Assembly (NCBI GenBank): GCA_014058405.1
Contig: CP047423.1
Span: 248,001-312,000 of the forward strand
Direction: 5' to 3'
From: Candidatus Nitrospira kreftii
GTDB lineage: Bacteria > Nitrospirota > Nitrospiria > Nitrospirales > Nitrospiraceae
DNA length: 64,000 bases
Shown piece by piece: positions 1 to 8,553 of the stretch; the first letter of the stretch is position 1; every line of letters starts with the position of its first letter. The position numbers and the translations under genes are program-made. Below the pieces are notes generated by a model. It saw only the letters and a program-made list of their open reading frames with translations, made no database searches and had not been told where the DNA came from.

Positions 1-154
1 GCAGTCGCAGGCGCAAGAGATCATCACCAAAACGCTGACGCCGGACTATTTGCGGTTCAAGTTATATGAGAGCCCTAATTCCAAGACCATCATCGTGCCA
101 GAAAAGCTGAATGTTCCGATGATCATTAGCCCTGGTGCTGATCAATCGCGATAG
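1..154 (+). CDS. 3' end of an SPFH/prohibitin-family protein (cut by window edge)
   Basis: Fifty codons are open from base 2 to the TAG at 152-154; the 5' part lies outside the window. The stretch TKTLTPDYLRFKLYE followed by a hydrophobic IIVPEKLNVPMIIS tail is the usual carboxy end of bacterial prohibitin/Band 7 proteins. These are membrane-anchored and form large rings that scaffold membrane proteases or lipid microdomains. Only the tail is visible, so the subfamily cannot be assigned. It is followed by an approximately 110 bp gap and then a lipoprotein leader. Confidence 0.75.
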   Translation, partial: QSQAQEIITKTLTPDYLRFKLYESPNSKTIIVPEKLNVPMIISPGADQSR

Positions 155-263
155 AGGTCGTTATCGGACTGATCACGAACGGAGTGGGGATGGGTAGAGA
201 AATGGCAGGAGGAGAACAAATGGGCAGAGGCAAGCACGTGGCAGCATTGGCGTGGAGGCAGAG

Positions 264-419
264 ATGAATCGTCATCTCCTGTTGTGCCTGGTCGCCATCG
301 CCTTACTTGCTACGGTCGGTTGTCCTCCCCGTCACCCGCCGCACACGCCCCAGCCATTTGGTGCCCACAAACTCACCCTCCCACCCCTTGACACGGGAAC
401 GTGCTCTTTGCGCTATTCA
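264..419 (+). pseudogene. Lipoprotein leader, probably the 5' remnant of a lost gene
   Basis: An ATG at 264 is preceded by GGAGG (254-258) at good spacing. It encodes MNRHLLLCLVAIALLATVGC, a textbook lipoprotein signal peptide with an A-T-V-G-C lipobox. The frame stays open to 878, but from 420 to 620 it runs antisense through the well-conserved dodecin gene. The downstream part has no recognisable domain and odd composition. I read this as an intact start region whose original 3' part was replaced, leaving a frame that happens to be open. A genuine 204-residue lipoprotein overlapping dodecin head-on is possible but less likely. Confidence 0.4.
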
Positions 420-620
420 TCAATCCAACACAAACGTCACTTTCAGATCCACGCGATACATGGCGACCTTCCCGTTTTCGACCACGACATGTTGCTCCTT
501 TACCCAGGCCGATTTGATGCCGTGGACGGACTTGGATGCTTTGGTTATTCCTTGGACGATGGCATCTTCGAAATTATTGGGCGATTCGGAGCTGATCTCG
601 ATGATCTTGGCAACGGACAT
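420..620 (-). CDS. Dodecin, flavin-binding protein
   Basis: This 66-residue protein has the full dodecin signature: MSVAKIIEISSESP at the start, then KSAWVKEQHVVVENGK and YRVDLKVTFVLD. Dodecins form hollow dodecamers that bind pairs of flavins (or CoA) and are thought to store or scavenge flavin and protect against photochemical damage. Trp39 in KSAWV is the flavin-stacking residue of the family. A strong ribosome site (AGGAAGGGAGAAG) lies just upstream on the minus strand. Length is normal (about 65-75 residues). It is a single-gene unit. Confidence 0.95.
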   Translation of the reverse strand: MSVAKIIEISSESPNNFEDAIVQGITKASKSVHGIKSAWVKEQHVVVENGKVAMYRVDLKVTFVLD

Positions 621-898
621 CGGACTTCTCCCTTCCTGTCATGCGCCTATGCGCTCGTGATGGTTCCTCAACCGATATTTGAATGGACATTCAGCAATGT
701 CGAGGCCAGAGCTCGTGCAGTCGGAAGATTGACATTTGAGCCATATGTCGGAGGGTTATCGAAAAGGATGGAAATGAAAACTTGGGAGGCTGGGGAACTC
801 TGCTACAAGAAGCGATTAAGGTCTGTAGCAAGAGGGTACATGTCGTGGACTGGGCATGTTCATCAAGAACGCCCCTGAAGAAAAGTCGATCCCTTCCC

Positions 899-1384
899 CT
901 ATTTTTTCCCACAGGCTACCTTCCACAGCGCCTCGTTGATACTGCCTGGTTCAACGCGAAGTCCGAAGCCTTGGGCAACCACCACCGCATGTTGGACACC
1001 AGTGCCCATGTGCTGAGAGTGCTCAGAGGACGTCAACAACCGAACACGTTTGTTGACGCAGTCAAATTCCTTGTGCGATTTCGTCGAGAAAAACCGGTGG
1101 GGACTCATCAGAAACTGCCCAAACGGCGCGTTTCCTTGCATCGATTTATAGTCGGTTACCTGCCACAGCGTGGCAAGGCCTCCGTCTCGGCGAATCGTCG
1201 TTGGATCGAAGTACACCATGTGACGTGACGGAGCTTGGTAGGCACTGTCAATCGCTACCCAGGTTTCACCAGGAGGCATCATTCCATAGCCCAAGGGTTG
1301 ACGGACTTGGTAACTGGAGTCTCCACACGACGCCAGCATGAGCAGAACACTGAGAAGAAAGCCTAGAGCGAGAACCTGAGGCAT
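899..1384 (-). CDS. Surface-adhesin-E-like lipoprotein
   Basis: The 161-residue product starts with a hydrophobic leader ending L-A-S-C (Cys20), so it is predicted to be lipidated and exported. The remainder (ETWVAIDSAYQAP, MVYFDPTTIRRDG, ATLWQVTDYKS, then DCVNKRVRLL and a terminal WKVACGKK) follows the pattern of small surface-adhesin protein E domains: a short beta-rich fold held by a Cys pair, here the Cys of DCVNKR with the one near the C-terminus. Function in free-living bacteria is unknown. A GAGGGTGT stretch precedes the ATG. It is convergent with the preceding lipoprotein remnant and not obviously in an operon. Confidence 0.75.
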   Translation of the reverse strand: MPQVLALGFLLSVLLMLASCGDSSYQVRQPLGYGMMPPGETWVAIDSAYQAPSRHMVYFDPTTIRRDGGLATLWQVTDYKSMQGNAPFGQFLMSPHRFFSTKSHKEFDCVNKRVRLLTSSEHSQHMGTGVQHAVVVAQGFGLRVEPGSINEALWKVACGKK

Positions 1385-1406
1385 ACACCCTCGCGGATAC
1401 GATATT

Positions 1407-1490
1407 CTAAATCAGGCGCACGGAGAACACGAGGGTCAACTGCACGATGGTGCCGCTGCCGGAGTAGCGGGAGCCGTCGATCGTCAGGAT
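1407..1490 (-). pseudogene. 5' fragment of an RNA 3'-terminal phosphate cyclase gene (rtcA remnant)
   Basis: Reading the minus strand, 27 codons before the TAG at 1407-1409 encode LTIDGSRYSGSGTIVQLTL. This matches the amino-terminal strand-loop of RtcA-family cyclases (pattern IDGS-x-G-x-G-GTIVR). The frame stops a few residues later, so more than 300 residues of the enzyme are missing. The upstream codons are not RtcA-like, so the native start is also doubtful. I interpret it as a decayed scrap. It is short, so the family call rests on one motif. Confidence 0.45.
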
Positions 1491-1717
1491 TGAGTGGTCG
1501 GCTTGTCGCTGTTGCATCTTGCCCCATCGAACCTCACTGCTCTGTAGACGACTACCCCAACCGATTGTCTGATCCAAGAGGTCCGTGCTTCGTATCTCCA
1601 TAAGCCAAACATGGGGATTTGTGAAAGATCTGTCTCTAAACGCTGTGGCATTGAGATTGCTCAGTATAGATGGGGGGCAGGAACTCTATTCCATTGTTGT
1701 AGAGGAGGAGTATCGTC

Positions 1718-2824
1718 ATGAAAGTCACCCTCAGCATCATCAAAGCCGATATCGGTTCTATCGGTGGCCATATCTGCCCCTCGCAGCAAGTCCTGGCAAC
1801 CGTGCGGAGCCATATTGCCAAGCATGGCTCCTCGCTGTTGATCGACCATTACATCAGCAGTACCGGTGACGATATTGCGATCTTGATGAGCCATCGGCAT
1901 GGCGCAGGGCATGAAGCCGTCCATAAACTGGCTTGGGATGCCTTCCTCGCCGGGACGGAGGTGGCGAAACAGCAGGGGTTGTACGGTGCTGGTCAGGATT
2001 TGTTGAAAGACGCCTTTTCCGGCAATGTACACGGGATGGGACCGGCCGTGGCGGAGATGGAATTCAACGAGCGGCCGAATGAACCTTTTCTGTTCCTCGC
2101 GGCCGACAAGACTGATCCTGGTGCCTTTAGTCTCCCGCTGTATCTGGCCTTCGCCGACCCCATGAACACACCAGGTTTGATCCTGGCACCCAACATGGCA
2201 GAAGGCTTCCGCTTCGTCATCATGGATGTGAATCATACGGAAGGGGATCGGATTATCGAGCTCAGTGCCCCGAAAGAATTGTACAAGATCGCCGCGCTGT
2301 TGCGGGACACTGAACGTTACGTCGTGGAATCGGTGTGGTCCGTCGCCAGTGGGGAGCAAGCCGTGGTGGCATCCACGTCACGGTTGCACAACATTGCCGG
2401 GAAGTACACCGGCAAGGACGACCCGGTGATGTTGGTGCGGGTCCAGAAGGATTTTCCAGCGACGGGCGAGGTCTTGGCGCCCTATGCAGTCGGTCCGTAT
2501 GTGGCAGGAGGGATGCGTGGCTCTCACCAGATGCCCTTGATGCCGGTCCCGCTTCAATCGGGTATCAGCTATTTCGATGGCCCTCCGGTGATCACCTGTG
2601 CCGCATTCGCCATGCACGAAGGAAGGTTCACCGAACCAGCGGACGCGTTCGCGCATCCGTTCTGGAACCGAGTACGGGATACCGTCTCCGACAAAGCCAT
2701 TGGCATGCGACGCCAAGGTTTCTTCGGTGCGGCCATGCTGCCCATGGCGGAGCTGGAGTACACCGGCATTATGGAAAACCTGAAGGCGCTTGAACCACGT
2801 TTCCACGTGCGCACCGATGCGTGA
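1718..2824 (+). CDS. fbp: Archaeal-type (class V) fructose-1,6-bisphosphate aldolase/phosphatase
   Basis: The 368-residue protein begins MKVTLSIIKADIGSIGGH, the conserved N-terminus of the bifunctional FBP aldolase/phosphatase of archaea and deep-branching bacteria. Family stretches visible include STGDDIAILMSH, NVHGMGPAVAEMEF (metal and substrate binding), YAVGPYVAGGMRGSH, VPLQSG and the GPP motif near residue 290. These enzymes condense triose phosphates and dephosphorylate FBP, driving gluconeogenesis in one direction in autotrophs. Length is typical. The start follows AGAGGAGGAG. It is monocistronic. This gene supports an autotrophic lifestyle. Confidence 0.95.
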   Translation: MKVTLSIIKADIGSIGGHICPSQQVLATVRSHIAKHGSSLLIDHYISSTGDDIAILMSHRHGAGHEAVHKLAWDAFLAGTEVAKQQGLYGAGQDLLKDAFSGNVHGMGPAVAEMEFNERPNEPFLFLAADKTDPGAFSLPLYLAFADPMNTPGLILAPNMAEGFRFVIMDVNHTEGDRIIELSAPKELYKIAALLRDTERYVVESVWSVASGEQAVVASTSRLHNIAGKYTGKDDPVMLVRVQKDFPATGEVLAPYAVGPYVAGGMRGSHQMPLMPVPLQSGISYFDGPPVITCAAFAMHEGRFTEPADAFAHPFWNRVRDTVSDKAIGMRRQGFFGAAMLPMAELEYTGIMENLKALEPRFHVRTDA

Positions 2825-2838
2825 TGGGATAGGGCTGA

Positions 2839-2956
2839 TCAACGCAGAATCCCACTCACGATCAGTTCCACCGCTTGTTCCGACGTGAGCCCCCCGCGCC
2901 ATCAGGGTTTCCAATTCTTTCTTGTCCACGCTGCCGATGGCGGCTTCGTGGGTGAC
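2839..2956 (-). pseudogene. 3' remnant of a SufB/SufD-type Fe-S scaffold gene, frameshifted
   Basis: On the minus strand, from 2956 downward, the codons read VTHEAAIGSVDKKELETLMARG. After a one-base shift in a run of six G's the other frame reads LTSEQAVELIVSGILR followed by TGA at 2839-2841. Together this is the characteristic carboxy end of SufB/SufD proteins (HEA-IG-V--EEL-YL-SRG-L---EA---IV-GFL). Upstream codons do not continue the family, so most of the gene is gone. Suf proteins build Fe-S clusters; a functional copy must lie elsewhere if this organism needs it. Confidence 0.7.
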
Positions 2957-3118
2957 TCTTCAACATGACCTCATGTTCCTCGCTCCAGGGCTGCGGTTCT
3001 GACCACAGCACGGAGCAGCACGTGTTCGCCAAAATCCCTCATGACAGAGAATATATCCTTGAGCGGAATTTGACCTTGCGGGGTTCCTGTAAGTGGACTA
3101 GAATCACTTTCTCTCCCC

Positions 3119-5839
3119 ATGACACCCAAAGCCGCCAAGAAAAAGCGTTGGGTGAGGGCACGACCGCTTTCACCCGCACTTCACGGAGATCGGCAAGACA
3201 ACGCCGTCGGATCGGCAAGGGATGATGTGTTTGCCGAAGCCTTCCGTCTGAGTCCTCACCCGATCGGTATCACAGAACTCGAAACCGGTCGTTGTCTTGA
3301 AATCAACGATGCGTGCCTAAAGACCTTTGGATTTCGTCGAGACGACGTCATGGGAAAGACTACGTTGATGCTGGGGATTTGGCCAGATCCCCACGAGCGT
3401 GCGAGATTGATCGATCGACTTCGAGCAGAAGGGGCGGTCAGGAATCTTGAAGTATCCATGCGGATGCGGGACGGTGCACTCCGACAGTTTCTCATCTCCG
3501 CGAATATGATCACGCTCAACGGGAAGCCCTGCATACTCACGATCGGCAATGACATCACAGAGCGGAAGCAGGCGGAGGACGCACTTTACCGGCTCAACGA
3601 GACACTCGAACAGCGCGTCGAAGAACGCACGACGGCATTGAGAACGGTGCAGGCGAGACAGCACCTGTTGCTGACGTCCACGCCGGTGGTGCTCTATGCC
3701 TGTCGAGCAAGCGGAGATTACGGCGTGACATTCGTCAGTGAGAACGTGGTGGAGCAGCTCGGGCACAGTCCGCAGGACTTCACCGACCACTCAGACTTTC
3801 GGATCAGTCATATTCATCCCGATGATCGTGCATTTGTGCTGGCCGGTCTCTTGAGAACTTTTGAACATGGTCGCCATATACATGAGTACCGGTTCCGCCA
3901 TAAGGACGGGACTTATCGCTGGCTTCGCGATGAGGTGCGTCTTCTTCGCGATGATGGTGGCGCACCGCTCGAACTCATCGGATTTCAAGTCGATGTGTCC
4001 AGTCAGAAGCGGGCGAACGAAGCATTGCGTGAAGGCGAGGAACGGTTTCGTTTATTCATCGAGCATGCTCCTGCCGCCATCGCGATGTTCGATCGAAACA
4101 TGCGCTATCTGGGGGTGAGCCGCCGCTGGATAGAGGAGTATCGGCTGACAGGAGATATTATCGGTCGGTCCCACTATGACGTGTTTCCCGATATTCCAGC
4201 TCGCTGGAAGGATGTCTATCGCCGAGGCCTGGCGGGAAAAAATCTCAGCGAAGACGAGGATCGGTTCGTTCGATCTGATGGCTCCGTACAGTGGATCACC
4301 TGGAATGTTCGCCCCTGGTATAACGGGGACAAGGTAGGCGGTATCGTGATAGCGACAGAAGATGTGACCGCGCGTGTTGAAGCAAAGCGCGCGCTCCATG
4401 AGAGCGAGGAACGATCGGATCAGGTCATTCGCCTGGCAAACTTTGGAATTTTTGATCATGACCATCGCACTGGGAGCGTCTACTGGTCACCATTGATGAG
4501 AGAAATCTATGGAGTGGGCCCCAGGGAGCCGGCCTCCGTAGAAGGATACATCCAGTTCATCCACCCGGATGATCGCGAAGCAGTCGTGACGGCGATGCAG
4601 CGTACGAATAATTCCACAGGTGACGATCTGCATTTGATGGAACACCGAGTGATACGGCCTGACGGCAGTATTCGCTGGCTGAGCTTGCGATCATGGACGT
4701 TATTCGACAATGAGGGACCGGAACGTTGCCCTACCCGAACCTTGGGTGCCATGATCGACATCACGGAGCGCAAACAGGCCGAGGAGGCCCTCAAAATGAG
4801 CGAGCGCCGATTCGCCTCCTTTATGGATAACTTGCATGGGTTTGCGTGGATCAAAGATGCCCAGGGTCGATACCTGTACGTCAATCGACTCTTCCAAGAG
4901 TCTCTGCTGAAGGGAGGGGTTTGGAAAGAGAAGACAGCCCACGAATTATGGCCGGCGGACGTCGCCGAACAGTACGAGTTGAACGATCGGAAGGTGCGGG
5001 AGACCGGGGTACCGCTGCACACGGTCGCCCCATTCGTCCAAAATGGGGAAATCCGACACGCACTGGTGAGCAAATTTCCCATTATGGATCACAAGGAAGC
5101 ACCGGTGCTATTGGGAGGTGTGGCGGTCGACATCACCGAGCGTCAGCAGGCTGAAGAGGCGCTGCACCAGCAACAGGTGCAGTTGGAAGAGCTGACGTCC
5201 AAGCTGCTGAATGCGCAAGAACATGAGCGGCGACGAATCGCTCGGGACCTGCATGACGATGTGAGTCAGCGGCTGGCGGCCTTAGTTCTGGAGGTCGCCT
5301 CTGTCGAGAACCATCCTTCTATCGTACCTAGTGAAGTTGCGCACGCGCTGACAACTCTTCGCCAAGGGTTGGAGCAGGTTTCCGATGATGTGCATAGCCT
5401 CGCGTACCGTCTTCATCCCTCGCTCTTGGAGCATGCGGGACTGCGCCCGGCTGTCGAGGATCATGTCCAGCAGGTTTCAAGGCGCACGGGCCTGCCGATC
5501 CGTCTCAAGGTTGCTGGGGTTCCGACTGCCGTTCCCCTCGACCACGCCACCTGTCTCTTCCGGGTGATGCAGGAAAGCGTCCAAAATGTGGTGAAACATG
5601 CGCAGGCAACGCTGGTGACCGTTCAGCTCCGTGGGTCTTCCAAAGGGCTCAGTCTGTCCGTCACAGATAATGGAAAGGGATTTAACCAGCGTGACCAGAG
5701 CACCCATGAACAAGGTCTTGGGTTGAGCAGTATGGAGGAACGGTTACGGCAATTACATGGTTTTTTCAGAATTCAGTCGAGGCTATCCCAGGGGACCAAA
5801 ATCTGTGCATGGGTACCATTGGAGATGGAGGGCACATGA
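3119..5839 (+). CDS. Multi-PAS sensor histidine kinase (NarX/DegS-type)
   Basis: This 906-residue cytoplasmic-looking kinase has about five PAS modules: roughly residues 40-150, 185-300, 305-425, 430-555 and 560-680. Each ends in the PAC-like DITERKQAEEAL type sequence. A short coiled coil follows the first PAS. The dimerisation/phosphoacceptor domain is HisKA_3 with HERRRIARDLHDDVSQRLA, His712 being the phosphorylated residue. The HATPase domain ends the protein (VTDNGKGF, GLGLSSMEERL). No membrane segments were seen, so it probably senses an internal signal such as redox state or a diffusible ligand. The stop codon overlaps the start of the response regulator gene (ATGA), a translationally coupled pair. 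No clear Shine-Dalgarno is seen before the ATG at 3119. Confidence 0.93.
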   Translation: MTPKAAKKKRWVRARPLSPALHGDRQDNAVGSARDDVFAEAFRLSPHPIGITELETGRCLEINDACLKTFGFRRDDVMGKTTLMLGIWPDPHERARLIDRLRAEGAVRNLEVSMRMRDGALRQFLISANMITLNGKPCILTIGNDITERKQAEDALYRLNETLEQRVEERTTALRTVQARQHLLLTSTPVVLYACRASGDYGVTFVSENVVEQLGHSPQDFTDHSDFRISHIHPDDRAFVLAGLLRTFEHGRHIHEYRFRHKDGTYRWLRDEVRLLRDDGGAPLELIGFQVDVSSQKRANEALREGEERFRLFIEHAPAAIAMFDRNMRYLGVSRRWIEEYRLTGDIIGRSHYDVFPDIPARWKDVYRRGLAGKNLSEDEDRFVRSDGSVQWITWNVRPWYNGDKVGGIVIATEDVTARVEAKRALHESEERSDQVIRLANFGIFDHDHRTGSVYWSPLMREIYGVGPREPASVEGYIQFIHPDDREAVVTAMQRTNNSTGDDLHLMEHRVIRPDGSIRWLSLRSWTLFDNEGPERCPTRTLGAMIDITERKQAEEALKMSERRFASFMDNLHGFAWIKDAQGRYLYVNRLFQESLLKGGVWKEKTAHELWPADVAEQYELNDRKVRETGVPLHTVAPFVQNGEIRHALVSKFPIMDHKEAPVLLGGVAVDITERQQAEEALHQQQVQLEELTSKLLNAQEHERRRIARDLHDDVSQRLAALVLEVASVENHPSIVPSEVAHALTTLRQGLEQVSDDVHSLAYRLHPSLLEHAGLRPAVEDHVQQVSRRTGLPIRLKVAGVPTAVPLDHATCLFRVMQESVQNVVKHAQATLVTVQLRGSSKGLSLSVTDNGKGFNQRDQSTHEQGLGLSSMEERLRQLHGFFRIQSRLSQGTKICAWVPLEMEGT

Positions 5840-6489
5840 AAAGGCCGCGTATTTTGATGGCAGATGATCACGCCATTGTTCTGGCTGGCCTGCGGAAGCT
5901 GGTAGAAGCCGAGGGTGAAGTCGTTGGAATGGTGGAGGATGGGCGCGCGTTGGTCGACATGGCCGAGCAACTACGCCCAGATATCATATTGCTCGATATC
6001 TCCATGCCGCTGCTCAACGGATTGGATGCGGCACGTCAATTGACCAAGCTCGTGCCGGAGAGCAAGCTAATTTTCCTGACGATGCATGCCACTCCTACCT
6101 ATGCTACCGAAGCGTTTAAGGCTGGGGCCGCAGGCTATCTGATCAAACGGTCAGCAGCGGTAGAACTCAAGCAAGCTATCCAGGCGGTCATGCGAGGTCA
6201 GCACTACATGACTCCGCTGATCACGAAGGATGTGTTGGCGGCGACACTCCAATCTCCGGATGGGCAGCCCAGCAAGCCGTTGGTGACGTCTTTGACACAA
6301 CGGCAACGTGAGGTGCTCCAGCTTGTTGCGGAAGGAAAAGGTACCAAAACGATTGCCTCCATTCTCAATATTTCCGTGAAGACCGTGGAATTCCATAAGT
6401 TTCGCATCATGGGCGAACTCGATCTGCATTCCACCGCTGAGCTCATCAAGTACGCCATCGCTGAGGGCCTCGTAAGCGTGTCGACGTAG
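5836..6489 (+). CDS. LuxR/NarL-family response regulator
   Basis: The 217-residue protein has a receiver domain (ILMADDHAIV, phosphoacceptor Asp54 in ILLDISMP, conserved Lys in GYLIKR) and a LuxR-type helix-turn-helix (LTQRQREVLQLVAEGKGTKTIASILNIS followed by KTVEFHK). It is the cognate partner of the upstream PAS kinase, sharing four bases with it. An earlier in-frame ATG at 5809 exists, but the ATGA overlap at 5836 and the standard receiver N-terminus favour the later start. Targets are unknown; an inverted repeat 60 bp downstream could be one operator, which is inference only. Confidence 0.95.
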   Translation: MKRPRILMADDHAIVLAGLRKLVEAEGEVVGMVEDGRALVDMAEQLRPDIILLDISMPLLNGLDAARQLTKLVPESKLIFLTMHATPTYATEAFKAGAAGYLIKRSAAVELKQAIQAVMRGQHYMTPLITKDVLAATLQSPDGQPSKPLVTSLTQRQREVLQLVAEGKGTKTIASILNISVKTVEFHKFRIMGELDLHSTAELIKYAIAEGLVSVST

Positions 6490-6550
6490 GGATGCTCCCG
6501 AGTCAGCTGCTTGATAGCGACTGAAGTTTATAATAAGTACGACCTCAAAC

Positions 6551-6580
6551 CACTAGTAATATACCTTCCGCTTACTAGTG
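6551..6580. promoter_or_regulatory. Perfect 9-bp inverted repeat, operator-like
   Basis: Arms CACTAGTAA (6551-6559) and TTACTAGTG (6572-6580) are separated by 12 bp, putting the half-sites 21 bp apart, about two helical turns. It lies between the response regulator and the gene at 6651. There is no T-tract, so a dimeric regulator site fits better than an intrinsic terminator. The left arm and its upstream bases recur with one mismatch at 26917-26932. Confidence 0.4.
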
Positions 6581-6650
6581 ACATCCCTAGTTCACAAGCG
6601 TAGTGCGAACTGATTATTATTCGCTATAGTATTTATTTGAGGAAGTTCTC

Positions 6651-6911
6651 ATGCAGATCTCAGCTATTATAGAACGTGTTCATCGAGCCCTAGAGGAATT
6701 CGGGGATCGGTGTTCAATGGAAGAGGTCGTTGGGCTGTGTCCTGACCTGACTTGGAATCAAGTATACTTGGCCATCGATTACCTCAATAAGACAGGCAAG
6801 GTCTGCGTTACACTAGATCCAGATCGGACTTACTCGGTTCAGGCCTATCCACTAGCAGGTGAGCCTTCCAAGGTTTTCTCAAAACACGGTCGCGTTCAGA
6901 CGGCTGTCTAG
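6651..6911 (+). CDS. Small winged-helix-like protein of unknown function
   Basis: The 86-residue product starts after TGAGGAAG. Its pattern (AIIERVHRALEEFGD, MEEVVGLCPDLTWNQVYLAIDYL, NKTGKVCVTLDPDRTYSV) looks like a compact winged helix: three helices, then a beta wing carrying the DPDRTYSV hairpin. It could be a small DNA-binding regulator. The family is not one I can name. The inverted repeat at 6551-6580 lies about 70 bp upstream, so autoregulation is conceivable. Confidence 0.7.
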   Translation: MQISAIIERVHRALEEFGDRCSMEEVVGLCPDLTWNQVYLAIDYLNKTGKVCVTLDPDRTYSVQAYPLAGEPSKVFSKHGRVQTAV

Positions 6912-7052
6912 CAATCAGACCAGCTCCCAGCATTTTAGCTCCGACAATAGAAATAATCCTCATATTCGCTGGTGGTGTATTCGGTTCTCACCTCTCGAGA
7001 GCGTCCCAGTGCCAACGCCCCGAACTTGGTCGCATGATGGAGTGCCAAGCCC

Positions 7053-8210
7053 ATGAGGATCTTTGTCCTCGGAGTTGGGGCGACTGGCTCGCTATTAGTC
7101 AAGCTGCTTAAACGCCAGGGTCATCAAGTGTTTTGTGGGGACCGTGATCCAGCCCGTGCGCGTGACTTTCTGGGCGAAGAATCCAGCGTTGTGATCCAAC
7201 CGGTCAATGCCAGAAATCTGTGCAGCGTTGTGAAAGCAGCGAAAGGCTGTTATCTCCTCATCAATGCCTGTCCGGCTGTCTTGAACAAGGTCGTCATGCG
7301 TGCGGCTCTACGACTGCGCGCCCATTACCTCGATACTGCGTCACATCTACGGACTTACCCATTTCGACCGGAGCAGTTTTTGTTCGATGGACAATTCCGA
7401 GAAAACGGACGATTGGCGCTCATCCACGCCGGAGTAGCGCCGGGATTGACGAATTTATTCGCGGCGCAGGCCGCAGCCGAACTTGATCGGCTGGACAAAG
7501 CAGAGGTCCGACTTTTTGAGGACACGGCGTCTGACAATCCTGTTTCGCAGTGGTCTGCCGAGTCCTCCTTTGAGGAAGCGGTATCGCGCCCTCGTGTCTA
7601 TCGTGACGGCCGTTTCGGCTTTGGGGCCCGATTCGGCGAGAGAGAACGGTTTAGGTTTCCCCCGCCAATCGGGCTGGTCAGCGTAGTTCTTGCCGCCCAA
7701 GACGAGGTCACGACTTTGCCCCGCGTCTTTCAGTTTAAGAATGTGGACGCGAAAATCGGCGGATCCGACATCGACCAGCTTCGGAAATGGTATCGACAAG
7801 GCAAACTTACTCGGTCGCGAGGCCTCAGTCCGCTGCGATTTCCAGCGACGGCTTCTCCACATACGGTGATCAGAATGGTCCAGGGAGGGATTCTGCACAA
7901 TGCTCGATTTGCCGTGGCAGTGGTAGTCTACGGGTACAAGCGGGCGCGTCCTTGCGTAATCCGTTGGGATGCGCGGCCTCCCTCCCTCTTTGAGTTGCGT
8001 CGAAGAAAACTCGCCTGCTCACCGATCGCCTGGAGCACCGCGCACATCATGGCCATGTTTGTCAAACATATGCCGCACGATCTGGTAGGTGTGCATGTGC
8101 CTGAGGCCTTACCGGCTCGCACGCGACAGACGATCTTGCGTGCAGCACGTGCGATCGGTATCACGATGAAGCGAAGGATGATCTGCCGAAATACATCGGA
8201 TGAGTCCTAG
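7053..8210 (+). CDS. Saccharopine dehydrogenase-like NAD(P)-binding protein
   Basis: The 385-residue protein opens with the Rossmann fingerprint MRIFVLGVGATGSLLVKLL and a basic residue pattern after beta-2 (GDRDPARAR) that favours NADP. The middle carries NACPAVLNKVVMRAALRLRAHYLD and LIHAGVAPGLTNLFA, typical of the saccharopine dehydrogenase/reductase superfamily. These enzymes act on amino acid adducts, polyamines or, in distant members, lipids; the substrate cannot be told here. A GGAG lies about 11 bases before the ATG. It stands alone between a small wHTH-like gene and an intergenic region. Confidence 0.85.
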   Translation: MRIFVLGVGATGSLLVKLLKRQGHQVFCGDRDPARARDFLGEESSVVIQPVNARNLCSVVKAAKGCYLLINACPAVLNKVVMRAALRLRAHYLDTASHLRTYPFRPEQFLFDGQFRENGRLALIHAGVAPGLTNLFAAQAAAELDRLDKAEVRLFEDTASDNPVSQWSAESSFEEAVSRPRVYRDGRFGFGARFGERERFRFPPPIGLVSVVLAAQDEVTTLPRVFQFKNVDAKIGGSDIDQLRKWYRQGKLTRSRGLSPLRFPATASPHTVIRMVQGGILHNARFAVAVVVYGYKRARPCVIRWDARPPSLFELRRRKLACSPIAWSTAHIMAMFVKHMPHDLVGVHVPEALPARTRQTILRAARAIGITMKRRMICRNTSDES

Positions 8211-8553
8211 CCTACAATCGTCTGCCTGTACATTCATCGAAAGCGACCCATCGAAGCATCATAGTGTCCAAAGCAGAGCTAGCAACCTCACGGCCACCTT
8301 CGCATCCTGCCCCGATTAATTTGCCCGGGGTATTCCGCCCAAGTTACTTGACAGCATGTTTTCTCCGGAATAAGTTTTGGAAGATCTTGGTTTCCTGATG
8401 TCCATGAGGCCAGGTTGTTGTTTGATGTCAGATCTGTGGCTGTCGGCCTTTGGAGTTTTCCCAGGCAAGAGCTGTCCCTCGGCCTCCCCCTTGGGGATCT
8501 GCTGTGGTGTCCCATTTCGCTGCTAATGGGTCCAGGCGAACGGAGTAACTACT
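8211..8553. other. Intergenic region upstream of a tiny membrane protein
   Basis: I see no supported coding frame in this 343 bp stretch. A TTGACA hexamer at 8348-8353 with a weak TAAGTT 17 bp downstream (8371-8376) could be a promoter for the small gene at 8554. The long leader that this implies (about 170 nt) would leave room for post-transcriptional control. Confidence 0.3.

Noticed and set aside
307..660. 117-codon plus-strand frame
   Set aside because: It lies largely opposite dodecin and has no leader or family resemblance; it is a shadow.
1661..2359. 232-codon minus-strand frame
   Set aside because: Antisense to the well-supported fructose-1,6-bisphosphatase; composition is that of a shadow frame.
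3256..3790. Minus-strand frames opposite the PAS kinase
   Set aside because: Shadows of the conserved PAS coding sequence with no ribosome site.
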